Part shown: in pieces, positions 54,149 to 63,813 of the stretch
Layout of the letters: every line of letters begins with the position of its first letter
Position numbering within the stretch: position 1 is the first letter of the stretch
DNA from: an uncultured Pontibacter sp.
Lineage (GTDB): Bacteria; Bacteroidota; Bacteroidia; Cytophagales; Hymenobacteraceae
Assembly (NCBI RefSeq): GCF_947499215.1
Contig: NZ_CANMNI010000001.1
Location: 372,001-436,000 of the forward strand
Direction: 5' to 3'
DNA: 64,000 bases
Translations under genes and position numbers: made by a program
The notes under the pieces: generated by a model
Databases searched by the model: none
What the model saw: only the letters and a program-made list of their open reading frames with translations
Told to the model about the DNA's origin: nothing

Positions 54149-55921
54149 TTAATGCTGGTGCCCCTGTGGCATTGCAGTGGGTTGATCTGAAGCCGGAGCT
54201 CCGGCATTCTGCCCTCTCCTATACGTTTCCTCTGTCTCTCCGCAAGTCAGCATGGCTTCACCGAAGTAAGGGTTGCGGATGTCCTTGATCTCGCTCAACC
54301 AGAAAGCGCCTTTATCGCCGAGGGCCATCGGGCAAGATTGTATATAGGCTACTTCATGCTGAATACCAAACACCTTCACAGCCTCTATCACGTGATCCGA
54401 AAGCGGCGAGAAGGCAGCCCGCTGCTTTTCCAGATCACGGCTTTTCTGAATCGCTTCGGCATTTGATTTCAGCGTTGGCAGCAAGGCCATCCACTGGTCG
54501 TGCAGCTTGCCATCCAGTTCGTTCATGTCCACTTCACCCAGTTTCATGGCAAAAGTGCCTGCCGCCTGACGGGCCGCAGGTATATCGGATGCCACCAGCG
54601 CATTTTTCAAAGTATAGTAGAGGTCTACCAGCGCGGTAAGCTGTGATTGGAAAGCCTCTGAAGCTTTAGGTCCGCCTGCCGGAGGAGGGGACATCATGCT
54701 GTAATTCCCTCGCAACTGCGCAGCACCATCCACGGCAAACACGCCGTTCGTCACTACTTCCTCGCCTTGCTGCAAGCCAGACTCCACTACATACCTGTCG
54801 CCCATGCGTGGCCCCAGCGTGATCTCACGCATCTCAAAAGCTGGCATCTCCTCTCCTTTCACTTTTACATACACCACCGAACGCTTACCGGTCCACAGCA
54901 CGGCACTACTTGGCACCGACAGCGACTGTACTTTTGCGCCTGTAGACGTCTTGATGCGGGCATCGGCAAACATGCCTGGCTTCAATTGATTACCCGGGTT
55001 CTGCACCTCGGCCCGTACCTCAATAGCACGTGTTGTGGCATCCAGCACAGGCGTGATAAAGGCAACCTTGGCCGTGAACTCCTTACCCGGTATACCCGGC
55101 ACAGTAAAGGTGATGTTACCACCCTGTTTTATCCACGACATATCAGCCTCGTAAGCGTCCAGCACCACCCAAACCGAAGACAGATTGGCTACTTCAAACA
55201 GTGCAGAGCCTGTGGTCACATAATCCCCGGCGCTCACCAATCGCTCTGTCACCACACCGGCGGCATCGGAGTAAATATCGAAATTGGTGATGATGTCCGA
55301 AGCGTTCTCTATGCGTTTGATTTGCGCGTCGGTAAGTTTCCAGAGCTTCAGCTTAGATCGGGCAGCTTCATAGAGTTCCGGCATTAGGTCTTTGGCACGG
55401 GCGGCTTCCTGCAGTTCGCGTTGTGCGGTGATTAGCTCCGGAGAATAGAGCGAAGCCAATCGCTCGCCACGGCGCACTTCCTGTCCCGTAAAGTTCACGT
55501 AGAGTCGCTCAATGCGCCCCGGAAACTTGGCCGTGATAGAAGAAACTTGCTGTTCGTTTAGAGCTACTCGTCCTGAAAGAACCAGTTCGTTCTCCGGATC
55601 CACCATCTCCAGTCTCGTGGTCTGAATATTAGAAAGCGCAATAGCTTCCGGCGTCATCTCTAGCACATAGCGGCTGGTCTTTCCGCCACTTCCGCCATTG
55701 CTCACCGGGATCAGATCCATGCCACAAAGCGGGCATTTACCGGGTCCGTCCTGCCTGATTTGCGGGTGCATGGAACAGGTATACTCGGTGGCGCCTGCCA
55801 CCTCACCTTCATGATCGTGCGCTTGTTCCGACCCACGTCCGCCAAACAGCAGCCAGCCCAGCAGCAATCCGCCTAAAGCCACGAGTATGTAGGTTCCGAT
55901 TTTTTTATTTCTTGGATTCAT
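54149..55921 (-). CDS. CusB-like metal efflux adaptor with HMBD and DUF3347 domains
   Basis: This 590-residue periplasmic adaptor of an RND pump has one N-terminal anchor (about residues 9-26), a His-rich linker, and a heavy-metal-binding domain (YTCSMHP...GKCPLCGMDLIPV). The membrane-fusion core follows: barrel and lipoyl strands (AKFPGRIERLYVNFTGQEVRRG), a helical hairpin, and GKRSVVYVKVKG. The last 150 residues (LVDLYYTLKNALVASD to the end) look like DUF3347, often fused to CusB, with Cys and Met residues (QSCPMALGDKGAFWLS). It is the third gene of the efflux operon, 300 nt behind the TolC-like gene. Confidence 0.93.
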   Translation of the reverse strand: MNPRNKKIGTYILVALGGLLLGWLLFGGRGSEQAHDHEGEVAGATEYTCSMHPQIRQDGPGKCPLCGMDLIPVSNGGSGGKTSRYVLEMTPEAIALSNIQTTRLEMVDPENELVLSGRVALNEQQVSSITAKFPGRIERLYVNFTGQEVRRGERLASLYSPELITAQRELQEAARAKDLMPELYEAARSKLKLWKLTDAQIKRIENASDIITNFDIYSDAAGVVTERLVSAGDYVTTGSALFEVANLSSVWVVLDAYEADMSWIKQGGNITFTVPGIPGKEFTAKVAFITPVLDATTRAIEVRAEVQNPGNQLKPGMFADARIKTSTGAKVQSLSVPSSAVLWTGKRSVVYVKVKGEEMPAFEMREITLGPRMGDRYVVESGLQQGEEVVTNGVFAVDGAAQLRGNYSMMSPPPAGGPKASEAFQSQLTALVDLYYTLKNALVASDIPAARQAAGTFAMKLGEVDMNELDGKLHDQWMALLPTLKSNAEAIQKSRDLEKQRAAFSPLSDHVIEAVKVFGIQHEVAYIQSCPMALGDKGAFWLSEIKDIRNPYFGEAMLTCGETEETYRRGQNAGAPASDQPTAMPQGHQH

Positions 55922-56220
55922 TTTTTTGATGATAATGAATTTATGTTTTTCTGATTTTCAGTGATTCAGTGCTTTTCTAGTCTGGTGTACAATTGGTACC
56001 CCCTCCTAAGGGGCAAGGCCTTTTCATTCTCGGAGACTATCCCCTTGAGGGGATTATAGGGGTGTAAATTCGGGTTTAAATGCCAACAATAGGCAATTTA
56101 TAAATTCACCCGCAATTGCAAACACCCCTCTGCGCTCCCCTCAAGGGGAGAATTCGCTAGAATGAAATAACCTTAGCATACAATCATTCCAATTGCTAAT
56201 TAATGCTATACCTTCAACTC
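55922..56220. other. Repeat-rich gap between the TolC-like and CusB-like genes
   Basis: About 300 nt inside the efflux operon, with no gene. It contains C/G hairpins at 56000-56013, 56039-56054 and 56135-56150 and a larger foldback that joins AGGGGTGT (56058 region) to ACACCCCT (56122 region). Confidence 0.7.
56000..56150. repeat. Nested C/G-rich foldback repeat
   Basis: CCCCT...AGGGG (56000-56013), ATCCCC-TTGA-GGGGAT (56039-56054) and CTCCCC-TCAA-GGGGAG (56135-56150) are short hairpins. Between the last two, AGGGGTGT plus CGGGT pair with ACCCG plus ACACCCCT to form a long imperfect stem. Confidence 0.7.
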
Positions 56221-57660
56221 TCAATTATCCCCCTGAATCATCCGGTTGATAGCCGACACGGCGATGTTTTGGTCGGTGACAGCCTGCAGTTGCTGTTGCC
56301 GTAAGCTGAGCAACGACTGCCGCTGGCGGATGATATCTTCTATACCTGTTCCAGAAACCGAGTAGTTTGTTGTAAGCAGTCGGATGGTCTGTTCCGTTAG
56401 CGTCACCTGATCTTCTAGCAAATTGATCCGGCTCACCGAGCTCTGGTACTGGTAAAGCAGATTCTCCAATTCCGTGAATAGCTCGCGCTCCGTTGCCTCC
56501 TTCTGGTAAATAGCTGCCTGTTGCGAGAACTCCGCTTCCTTCTTGGCCGCATTATACTTTTTACGATAAATTGGCAGTGTCAGGGTTACCATTGGCATCA
56601 CCATGTTCTCGCCGCCCATTTGCATGCCATCGTCAGTGCGAGGCTTGAAGATCATGTAGTTCAACCCGACTCCGAACATTGGTCGGCCCATCAACTGCGC
56701 CATGCGCAATTGAGACTCTCGCGCCTTTTCGTCCCACTCATACATTTTGAGCATCGGATGGTTGGTCCGGATGGAGTCTTCGATTAGCGAAAGCGTAGCC
56801 GGCAATTCTGCAGGAAGAAGCGTGTCAGCCGAGATAACCGTCATACTTGGCCGGCGGCGCAGCAATTGGTTGAAAGCAAACTGCATCGGTCTGCGTGCCT
56901 CGTGGTGAATCAGGATCTGGTTTTCCAGTTCTTTCACCTGCAGACGAATCAACATCACGTCCACCATGGAAGAACCGCCGGAACTGCCCATACTGGACAT
57001 GCTACTTCCGCCCGAGGCCATACTACCGCCACTGGCAGAACCAGAAGCTGCACTCCCACCGGAGCCACCCATACCTGCCATGCCGGAGCCGCCACCGCCG
57101 GCAGCACCTGAAGAACTACTTGCTCCACCAGTTGTGCCGCGAGCCGGAGTTGCTGCGCCAGAAGTACCACCCGCCGGGGCCGTCTTATACTTGGCAAGTG
57201 CCAATCGCTCCAGCGTCTTCATAATCTCCAGTTCCTTTTCCATCAGGATCGATTCCTGATCGTTCAGGTATAGCTGGTACCAAATGGTGCGCACCTCGTG
57301 GTATAGGTTGATCTTCGCCTCGATAAAGGAAGCGAATTTCATCTGCGCCATGTAGTTCGCTTCGTCGCGGGCCGCTTTTTGGGAGCCGAACCACGGGAAC
57401 ATCTGCATCACCGAAATGTCGCCTACCTGATTGCCCATAAACCGCTCCATCGGCCGCAGAAAGAAGTTAAAGGAAGCCTCCGGGTCTGGCAAAGCGCCCA
57501 CCTGCGGGGCACGCTGCAGGGCCGCCTGATACTCAGCATAGCGCGCCTTCAGCGTGGGGCTGTTCTCGCCTGCCTCCACCAGATACTCTTCCAGCGTTTG
57601 CGCCTGAACTAAGGGCATCGCCCCTAGCAACAGGATTAAGATTGCCAGTATCTTTTTCAT
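56221..57660 (-). CDS. TolC-like outer membrane efflux channel with Gly/Ser/Met-rich insertion
   Basis: I place the start at the ATG 57660 (MKKILAILILLLGAMPLVQA, 479 residues): it gives a signal peptide and overlaps the pump gene stop (ATGA). The upstream open frame is out-of-frame pump sequence. The body is the TolC/CusC helical channel with two repeats (ALDxP-type GALPDPEASFNFF ... KYK/SMVDVMLIRLQVKELENQIL and NYSVSGTGIEDIIRQRQSLL). Residues about 160-231 are an insertion made almost only of Gly, Ala, Ser, Thr and five Met, placed where TolC proteins have the short turn between helices at the periplasmic tip. The protein should form the outer-membrane exit duct of the metal pump. Confidence 0.92.
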   Translation of the reverse strand: MKKILAILILLLGAMPLVQAQTLEEYLVEAGENSPTLKARYAEYQAALQRAPQVGALPDPEASFNFFLRPMERFMGNQVGDISVMQMFPWFGSQKAARDEANYMAQMKFASFIEAKINLYHEVRTIWYQLYLNDQESILMEKELEIMKTLERLALAKYKTAPAGGTSGAATPARGTTGGASSSSGAAGGGGSGMAGMGGSGGSAASGSASGGSMASGGSSMSSMGSSGGSSMVDVMLIRLQVKELENQILIHHEARRPMQFAFNQLLRRRPSMTVISADTLLPAELPATLSLIEDSIRTNHPMLKMYEWDEKARESQLRMAQLMGRPMFGVGLNYMIFKPRTDDGMQMGGENMVMPMVTLTLPIYRKKYNAAKKEAEFSQQAAIYQKEATERELFTELENLLYQYQSSVSRINLLEDQVTLTEQTIRLLTTNYSVSGTGIEDIIRQRQSLLSLRQQQLQAVTDQNIAVSAINRMIQGDN

Positions 57661-60600
57661 ACAGTTTCTTTTTTGAATTTGAGTTCTTCGCGCCAGCTGT
57701 ACAGCACCGGCACGATCAGCAAGGTGATCAGGGCTACTACCATTCCTCCGAAAGAAGGTATAGCCATCGGGATCATGATATCGGAGCCTCGCCCGGATGA
57801 CGTGAGCACCGGCAAAAGCGCCAGCAAAGTGGTGGCGGTGGTCATCAGGCAGGGGCGCACGCGGCGTATACCAGCCTCCATCACCGCAGCGCGCACTTCG
57901 GCTCGCGTTTGCGGGGTGTTGTGCTCGAAGCTTTGTTTCAGGTACGTTCCCATCACCACGCCGTCGTCGGTGGCGATGCCGAACAAGGCAATAAAGCCAA
58001 CCCATACCGCCACACTCAAGTTGAACGTGCGCATCTGGAAGAGCTCCCGCATGTTGGTCTCGCCAAAGGAGAAGTTCATGAACCAGCCCTGACTGTAGAG
58101 CCACAGCATCATGAAGCCCCCTGCAAAAGCCATGGCAATGGACGTGAAAATGAACAGCGACGTACTCACAGACCTGAACTGGAAATACAGGATCAGGAAG
58201 ATGATAAGTAAGCTAAGCGGCACAATGAAGGCCAGTCTTTCTTCGGCACGAATCTGATTTTCGTAGTTCCCGGAGAATTTGTAACTCACACCTGCCGGCA
58301 CGACCAGTTCGCCGGAAGCGATCTTCTCCTGCAGGTAGCGCTGCGCATCTTCCACCACCGTTACTTCGGCAAATCCCTCCCGCTTGTCGAGCAGAACGTA
58401 GCCCGTTAGGAATGAGTCTTCGCCGCGTATCATCATCGGGCCCGGACGGAACTCAACTTTGGCAATGGAAGCCAGTGGAATTTGACCACCGCTAGCATTC
58501 GAAATCATTATGCGGTTCACGGATTCCGGATCACTGCGATACTCGCGTGCGTAGCGGGCTCGGATGGAGTAGCGCTCACGGCCTTCGACCGTCGTGGTCA
58601 ACGCCATACCGCCCATTGCTACTTCGATATACTCCTGCACATCGGCCACATTCAGACCATAACGACCCATGGCGCGACGGTCCAAGTCAATTTCCATGTA
58701 GGGCTTACCAAGTGAGCGGTCCGCGTATACAGCTTCCGGTTTCACCGACGGCACCTCTTTCAGAAGACGCTCCATTTGCATACTGAAGTCCTCAATGGTT
58801 TGCAAATCCGGGCCGTATACCTTCACTCCCATCGGGGCGCGCATACCGGTCTGCAGCATCACCAGTCGGGTTTCGATCGGTTGTAGTTTCGGAGCGGATG
58901 TCACACCCGGCAGTTCAGCCACCTCTACAATCTCGTTCCAGATATCGTCCGGCGTTCGGATGTGATCGCGCCACTGGCGGAAGTACTCGCCCCGCTTGTC
59001 TTCGATCAGGTTGCCTTTTTCATCGCGTATGAATTCGCCTTCATCATCTACTTTGAAGCGTACTTTACGGCCGTTTTCATCCGTGATGTATTCTGACTTG
59101 TATTGGATCACGTTCTCGTACATGGACATCGGAGCCGGGTCCAGCGCCGTTTCCGCACGACCCGCTTTGCCCACGACCATCTCCACTTCAGGTATAGCCG
59201 TGATCAGCATGTCGAGTTGCTGCACGTAGCGCTTGTTAGCCTCCACCCCGGTATGCGGCATGGAAGTCGGCATCAGCAGAAAAGCTCCCTCGTCCAGCGA
59301 CGGCATGAACTCCTTGCCCATCCCCGGGAAGGTATGCACCATACTACTCCAAGGCGACGAGGTGCGCACGTTCACTCCCACTTTATCGAAGCCCGTTGCT
59401 ACCCAGCCAAATACACCATTAAAGCCGATCCAAATGTTAAGGCCCAGCAGCATGATGATAGCCGGTATCAGCAGGAACGTCCCTTTATTCGCCAGACACC
59501 AGCCCAACACACGCGGATAGACCCTGATGAAGAGTGAGAACAGTCCCAGCACCAAACCGATAACTAGCAGGATGAAAATGAAGTTGACAAAATAACTAAC
59601 CGACACACCTAGTGGCACCCATTCCGTGGCCAGCAACCACGACACGGCCAGTACCGCAATGGCTACCGTAATCAGGCTATGGTGTCGACTGAAGCGCTCC
59701 GGTTGGTAATAGTTGAGCAGGTTATTCGCTGCAATCAGGATCAGCGTTACACCTGCCAGTGGCACGATGAACAAGGCCACTACACCCAAGCCCACCAAGC
59801 CCCAGTTCAGGATCTTACTCCACGCTAGGTTGCGCGACTTCAATCCGAAAATGAGATGTGCAAAGGCTGGCATGATCAGCATAGTGAAAATCAGCGAAGC
59901 TACCAGCGCAAAGGTTTTGGTATAGGCGAGCGGACCGAACAATTTACCCTCCGCCGCCTCCAGCGTGAACACTGGTAGGAACGAGACAATGGTCGTAGAA
60001 ACGGCCGTCAAGATCGCAGTGGCTACCTCTGTAGTGGCGTTGTATACAGTCTTGAGCAGCGACTGGCCCGGCGGAGCTTCCTCCATGTGTCGCAGGATGT
60101 TCTCGTTGAGAATAATCCCCAGATCGACCATGGTACCGATGGCGATGGCTATACCTGAAAGGGCAACGATGTTGGCGTCTACCCCGAAGTATTTCATCAA
60201 AATGAAGGTCATCAGCACGGCCAGTGGCAGCAAGGCCGAGATCAGAAGCGATGCCCGAAGGTTATAGACCATCACGATGATCACGATAATGGTGATCAGA
60301 ATCTGCAGGATGATGGCGGTGTTGAGCGTCCCGAGTGTTTCGTTGATCAGCTGCGTCCGGTCATAGAAAGGCACCACTGTTACTTTGGAAACACGCCCGT
60401 CAGCCAGTTTCTTAGAAGGCAGACCGGCGGCAATATCGTCGAGTTTTGCTTTCACATTGTTGATTACAGCCAGCGGGTTGTCGCCGTAACGGGCGATCAC
60501 GACGCCACCTACAGCCTCGGCCCCACTCTTGTCGAGCACGCCTAGCATGGAGCGGTCAGCCGGGCCAATATTCACCCGCCCAATATCGCGTATGCGGATC

Positions 60601-61418
60601 GGCACGTTGTTGGCCACCCGAACGGTCGCCTCTTCAATGTCGCTGATCTCCTTTACATAGCCCAATCCGCGCACCAGATACTCCACCTGATTGATTTCCA
60701 CGGTGCTGGCGCCTACCTCTTGATTGCTGGCTTTGAGGGCGCTCATCACCTCCATCATGGAGACGTTATTGGCCTTCATTGCCACTGGGTCGAGGTCAAC
60801 CTGATATTCTTTGATATAGCCTCCTACAGAAGCCACTTCGGCCACGCCCTGTGCTCCGGCCAAGGCGTATTTCACATAGAAATCCTGAATGCTGCGAAGC
60901 TCATGAAGGTCCCAGCCGCCTGCCGGATTACCCTCTTCGTCGCGGCCCTCCAAGGTATACCAGTATACCTGCCCGAGCGCTGTGGCGTCAGGTCCCAGTT
61001 TCGGGGTAGTTTCGGCAGGAAGCAGGTCGGCTGGCAGTGAATTGAGTTTTTCGAGTATGCGGGAGCGGCTCCAGTAGTACTCCACATCGTCCTCAAATAT
61101 GACATAGATGCTCGAGAAGCCGAACATGGACGTGGAGCGAATGGTTTTCACGCCCGGCATACCTAAAAGGGAAGTCGTAAGCGGATAGGTGATCTGGTCC
61201 TCCACGTCCTGCGGAGAGCGGCCCATCCACTCGGTAAAAATGATCTGTTGGTTTTCGCCAATGTCGGGTATGGCGTCCACCGGTACCGGGTCACGGGGCA
61301 AGAAGTTCACGTTCCAGTTGAACGGCGCCACCATGATACCCCAAGCCACAATAAGGAGCAGCAGCAGGGTAGTCACCAACTTCTGTTCCAGGAAGAATTT
61401 AATTATGCTATTTAACAT
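57657..61418 (-). CDS. CusA/CzcA-type heavy-metal RND efflux pump
   Basis: This 1253-residue inner-membrane pump belongs to the heavy-metal RND group. It begins with MLNSIIKFFLEQKLVTTLLL and has the porter region SPQDVEDQITYPLTTSLLGM. The proton-relay helix reads GIAIAIGTMVDLGIILNENI, with the conserved Asp. It is about 200 residues longer than CusA because of an extra hydrophobic region (about 545-675) and a charged insert (about 790-840, TDENGRKVRFKVDDEGEFIR). Met residues in RLVMLQTGMRAPMGVKVYG fit copper or silver export, but the substrate is not proven. It is the first pump gene of the operon and overlaps the TolC-like gene. Confidence 0.95.
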   Translation of the reverse strand: MLNSIIKFFLEQKLVTTLLLLLIVAWGIMVAPFNWNVNFLPRDPVPVDAIPDIGENQQIIFTEWMGRSPQDVEDQITYPLTTSLLGMPGVKTIRSTSMFGFSSIYVIFEDDVEYYWSRSRILEKLNSLPADLLPAETTPKLGPDATALGQVYWYTLEGRDEEGNPAGGWDLHELRSIQDFYVKYALAGAQGVAEVASVGGYIKEYQVDLDPVAMKANNVSMMEVMSALKASNQEVGASTVEINQVEYLVRGLGYVKEISDIEEATVRVANNVPIRIRDIGRVNIGPADRSMLGVLDKSGAEAVGGVVIARYGDNPLAVINNVKAKLDDIAAGLPSKKLADGRVSKVTVVPFYDRTQLINETLGTLNTAIILQILITIIVIIVMVYNLRASLLISALLPLAVLMTFILMKYFGVDANIVALSGIAIAIGTMVDLGIILNENILRHMEEAPPGQSLLKTVYNATTEVATAILTAVSTTIVSFLPVFTLEAAEGKLFGPLAYTKTFALVASLIFTMLIMPAFAHLIFGLKSRNLAWSKILNWGLVGLGVVALFIVPLAGVTLILIAANNLLNYYQPERFSRHHSLITVAIAVLAVSWLLATEWVPLGVSVSYFVNFIFILLVIGLVLGLFSLFIRVYPRVLGWCLANKGTFLLIPAIIMLLGLNIWIGFNGVFGWVATGFDKVGVNVRTSSPWSSMVHTFPGMGKEFMPSLDEGAFLLMPTSMPHTGVEANKRYVQQLDMLITAIPEVEMVVGKAGRAETALDPAPMSMYENVIQYKSEYITDENGRKVRFKVDDEGEFIRDEKGNLIEDKRGEYFRQWRDHIRTPDDIWNEIVEVAELPGVTSAPKLQPIETRLVMLQTGMRAPMGVKVYGPDLQTIEDFSMQMERLLKEVPSVKPEAVYADRSLGKPYMEIDLDRRAMGRYGLNVADVQEYIEVAMGGMALTTTVEGRERYSIRARYAREYRSDPESVNRIMISNASGGQIPLASIAKVEFRPGPMMIRGEDSFLTGYVLLDKREGFAEVTVVEDAQRYLQEKIASGELVVPAGVSYKFSGNYENQIRAEERLAFIVPLSLLIIFLILYFQFRSVSTSLFIFTSIAMAFAGGFMMLWLYSQGWFMNFSFGETNMRELFQMRTFNLSVAVWVGFIALFGIATDDGVVMGTYLKQSFEHNTPQTRAEVRAAVMEAGIRRVRPCLMTTATTLLALLPVLTSSGRGSDIMIPMAIPSFGGMVVALITLLIVPVLYSWREELKFKKETV

Positions 61419-61519
61419 GCTCTATTCGATTGAATGCAAAAAGGAATGGCATTTTCCAGAAAGGAAAAACCAATAGCTATACCTGACCAGAAAAGCCGGG
61501 CATCATCGAAAAAGCAGGT

Positions 61520-61945
61520 TTATAGAAGAAAGGACTGCACGAGCACAGGGATGTCCTGCGCGAGCAAAGGCGGGGAATAGTCCGGCACATGAGTATAGGC
61601 CGGTTCGTAAAGTTCGAAAAGTGCAGACCATACCGCCGTAAAAGCAGCGATAAAAGTCATGTCTGGAACAGATAGTTTAAAGCTCGGGCTTAGCGTTTGC
61701 TCGTCTTCTACTTCCAGCACAATGGTCTGATCCTGACAGCAATCATCGTCCATGGCCGGCTTGTGGCAGTCCGGCAGGTTCTCGCGCTGTTTCTCCATTT
61801 CGCAGGCGGCGCTGTGCGAGAAGAAGGCTGTTGCCATTACCTCACCCGCGCACAAATGCTGCGTGATTGTCATCCCCAGCGAGGAGAAAACAACCAGCAA
61901 AGCCAGTGTCAGGGTCAGTATGGTGCGAATCAGCTTCAAATTCAA
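61520..61945 (-). CDS. HYC_CC_PP family small protein
   Basis: This 141-residue protein has an N-terminal export/anchor helix (about residues 7-24) and then the spaced motifs that name the family: H30-L-C32 (here HLC), a C-C pair at 69-70, and PP in the DYSPPLL segment. Further Cys at 48 and 60 with H61 and several Met and Asp residues could bind metal. The C-terminus (LAQDIPVLVQSFLL) is as in family members. It lies 100 nt before the pump gene on the same strand and is probably the first gene of the efflux operon. Its precise role is unknown; metal binding is inferred. Confidence 0.85.
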   Translation of the reverse strand: MNLKLIRTILTLTLALLVVFSSLGMTITQHLCAGEVMATAFFSHSAACEMEKQRENLPDCHKPAMDDDCCQDQTIVLEVEDEQTLSPSFKLSVPDMTFIAAFTAVWSALFELYEPAYTHVPDYSPPLLAQDIPVLVQSFLL

Positions 61946-62166
61946 ATGGGTCCGTTTAAACGAAGATACAGTTTCTTTTGCAAAATTAGTCAGTAAATGC
62001 CGTAGGTGCTTACAGATTTAGAATAAAATCTTACAAAAAACGACAGAAAGCCAAAGATCTACTCTAAAACGCACCTCGGTCCCGATATGATTCATTTCTT
62101 GCACAACTAAATATTCATGCAATAGCGTATAGCACTATAGAAAGATATGACAACAGGAAGAACACG

Positions 62167-62625
62167 ATGAAAAATAACGAACAGGAAATACAGGGACGCG
62201 TGCGGGAAAGTACACCGGACAGTCTGAATGAGCGGGTTGATAGTTCTATTCGACAGAGCATAGCCCGCTACAAAGGGCGCAGCAAAGAAGAAATATCCGA
62301 GCGTATACGAGAACTTGATCAGGAATGGAGCGTGGAGCGCACATTGCAGGTCAATGCTGCCACACTGGCACTTTCAGGCACACTTTTGGGTGCATTTGTC
62401 AACAAACGCTGGTTTTTGATGCCGGGTATTGTCACGACTTTCCTGCTGCAGCACGGCATACAAGGTTGGTGCCCTCCCCTGCCCATCATGCGTGGACTAG
62501 GTATTCGCAGCCGCCGCGAAATAGACGAAGAGCGCTATGCCCTCAAAGCACTGCGAGGCGACTTTGATGACATATCCCCTAAAAGCTCACCAACGCAGAT
62601 CTTGGATACGGTGCGAACTACGTAA
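62167..62625 (+). CDS. DUF2892-like membrane protein
   Basis: This 152-residue protein starts with a polar, charged region (about 60 residues). Two short hydrophobic helices follow (VNAATLALSGTLLGAFVNKRW and MPGIVTTFLLQHGIQGW). The conserved GWCPPLPIMRGLGIRSRREI and EERYALKALRGDF match DUF2892/YgaP-like proteins that I recall from Bacteroidota. No catalytic residue is evident. It stands alone, 220 nt from the efflux operon (divergent) and 78 nt before the heme A synthase gene. Confidence 0.75.
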   Translation: MKNNEQEIQGRVRESTPDSLNERVDSSIRQSIARYKGRSKEEISERIRELDQEWSVERTLQVNAATLALSGTLLGAFVNKRWFLMPGIVTTFLLQHGIQGWCPPLPIMRGLGIRSRREIDEERYALKALRGDFDDISPKSSPTQILDTVRTT

Positions 62626-62702
62626 GTACTTATTTTTCAGAAAAGTGATATTTATCATCTTATGACAGGCCAAAAACATGGATATTTGTCTTTTCCCATG
62701 TT

Positions 62703-63785
62703 ATGCTTACTAAACCTGTCTCAATACCTGTAGTTCTCTGGCTCATCAGTGGCATTGTGCTGGTCGTGGCTATGGTCATCATTGGGGGCATCACCCGCCT
62801 GACCGGTTCCGGCCTCTCTATTACCGAATGGAACCTCATTTCAGGTACGCTGCCCCCGCTTTCAGAAGCCGAGTGGCTTGTCATGTTTGAGAAGTACAAA
62901 CAGTTTCCAGAATACCAGAAGCTGAACTTCGGCATGGATCTCTCCGGCTTCAAGCAGATCTTTATGTGGGAGTACCTGCATCGCCTGCTGGGCCGCTTCA
63001 TTGGCATCGTCTTCATTATACCTTTCCTTTATTTTCTGTACCGCAAAATGCTGGCGCCTTGGCTGGTCAAGCGTCTCATTTTTATCCTATTGCTAGGTAT
63101 GGCACAGGGCGTAATGGGATGGGTGATGGTGATGAGCGGTCTTAGCGAAATGCCGCACGTAAGCCACTACCGACTGGCCGCGCACCTTTCGCTGGCCCTG
63201 CTGCTGGTGGGGGTTATCCTCTGGACGGTGGCGGATTTGTTGGCTCCTGCCCATGGCAGTTCAAAAGCCAAGCGCCCCGCTTATACCCTGTCTTGGCTGG
63301 TATTGGGCGCTATCATGCTGCAGATTGTGCTGGGAGCTTTTGTTGCTGGCTTAAAATCGGGTTTTTCTTACAATACGTGGCCGCTAATGCAGGGAGAAGT
63401 CTTCCCTAGTAACCTGAGCGACTCGCTTCCAATTAGTGACCTATTTAACAATGGAGTGGCAGTGCAGTTTATGCATCGCTGGTTCGCCTTTGTGGCCTTT
63501 GCCGGCATCGTACTCCTTTGGTATAAGGTCAGACAGCGGGTGCGGAACTTGAGTGCGCAAAGAATTGTCAATCTGCTCTTACTGACAGGTATAGCGCAGG
63601 TGCTGCTGGGTATATTTACGTTGGTACTTGCCGTTCCGCTCAGTCTAGGGGTACTGCATCAGTTAGTAGCTGTTTTACTCTTTGGGTTAGCCGTACTGGC
63701 AGTGCATTTCTTACGCCAGCCGGCATCTGTAACATCAGCTGAAAAGGATAGACTGGTAAAGTCTCCTCCCTATCAGCACGTTTAA
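62703..63785 (+). CDS. ctaA: Heme A synthase, COX15/CtaA family
   Basis: This 360-residue membrane enzyme converts heme O to heme A for cytochrome oxidase. It has about eight transmembrane helices. Landmarks are IIGGITRLTGSGLSITEWNL, the His in MWEYLHRLLGRFIG, HVSHYRLAAHLSLALLLV, FMHRWFAFVAF and LHQLVAVLLFG. The four His pairs are the heme-binding positions. The length matches the COX15-like type. It implies that the organism uses an a-type oxidase at the end of the chain that starts with complex I and Mqo. Confidence 0.96.
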   Translation: MLTKPVSIPVVLWLISGIVLVVAMVIIGGITRLTGSGLSITEWNLISGTLPPLSEAEWLVMFEKYKQFPEYQKLNFGMDLSGFKQIFMWEYLHRLLGRFIGIVFIIPFLYFLYRKMLAPWLVKRLIFILLLGMAQGVMGWVMVMSGLSEMPHVSHYRLAAHLSLALLLVGVILWTVADLLAPAHGSSKAKRPAYTLSWLVLGAIMLQIVLGAFVAGLKSGFSYNTWPLMQGEVFPSNLSDSLPISDLFNNGVAVQFMHRWFAFVAFAGIVLLWYKVRQRVRNLSAQRIVNLLLLTGIAQVLLGIFTLVLAVPLSLGVLHQLVAVLLFGLAVLAVHFLRQPASVTSAEKDRLVKSPPYQHV

Positions 63786-63813
63786 ATCAAAAGTACCCCA
63801 GTTTATTTCCATT

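Noticed and set aside
56955..57259. Open frames opposite the Gly/Ser-rich part of the TolC-like gene
   Set aside because: Their odd composition is a by-product of the repetitive GC-rich coding strand.
57660..58104. N-terminal extension of the TolC-like gene
   Set aside because: The extra residues are an out-of-frame reading of the pump gene; the ATG at 57660 gives a proper signal peptide and an ATGA overlap.
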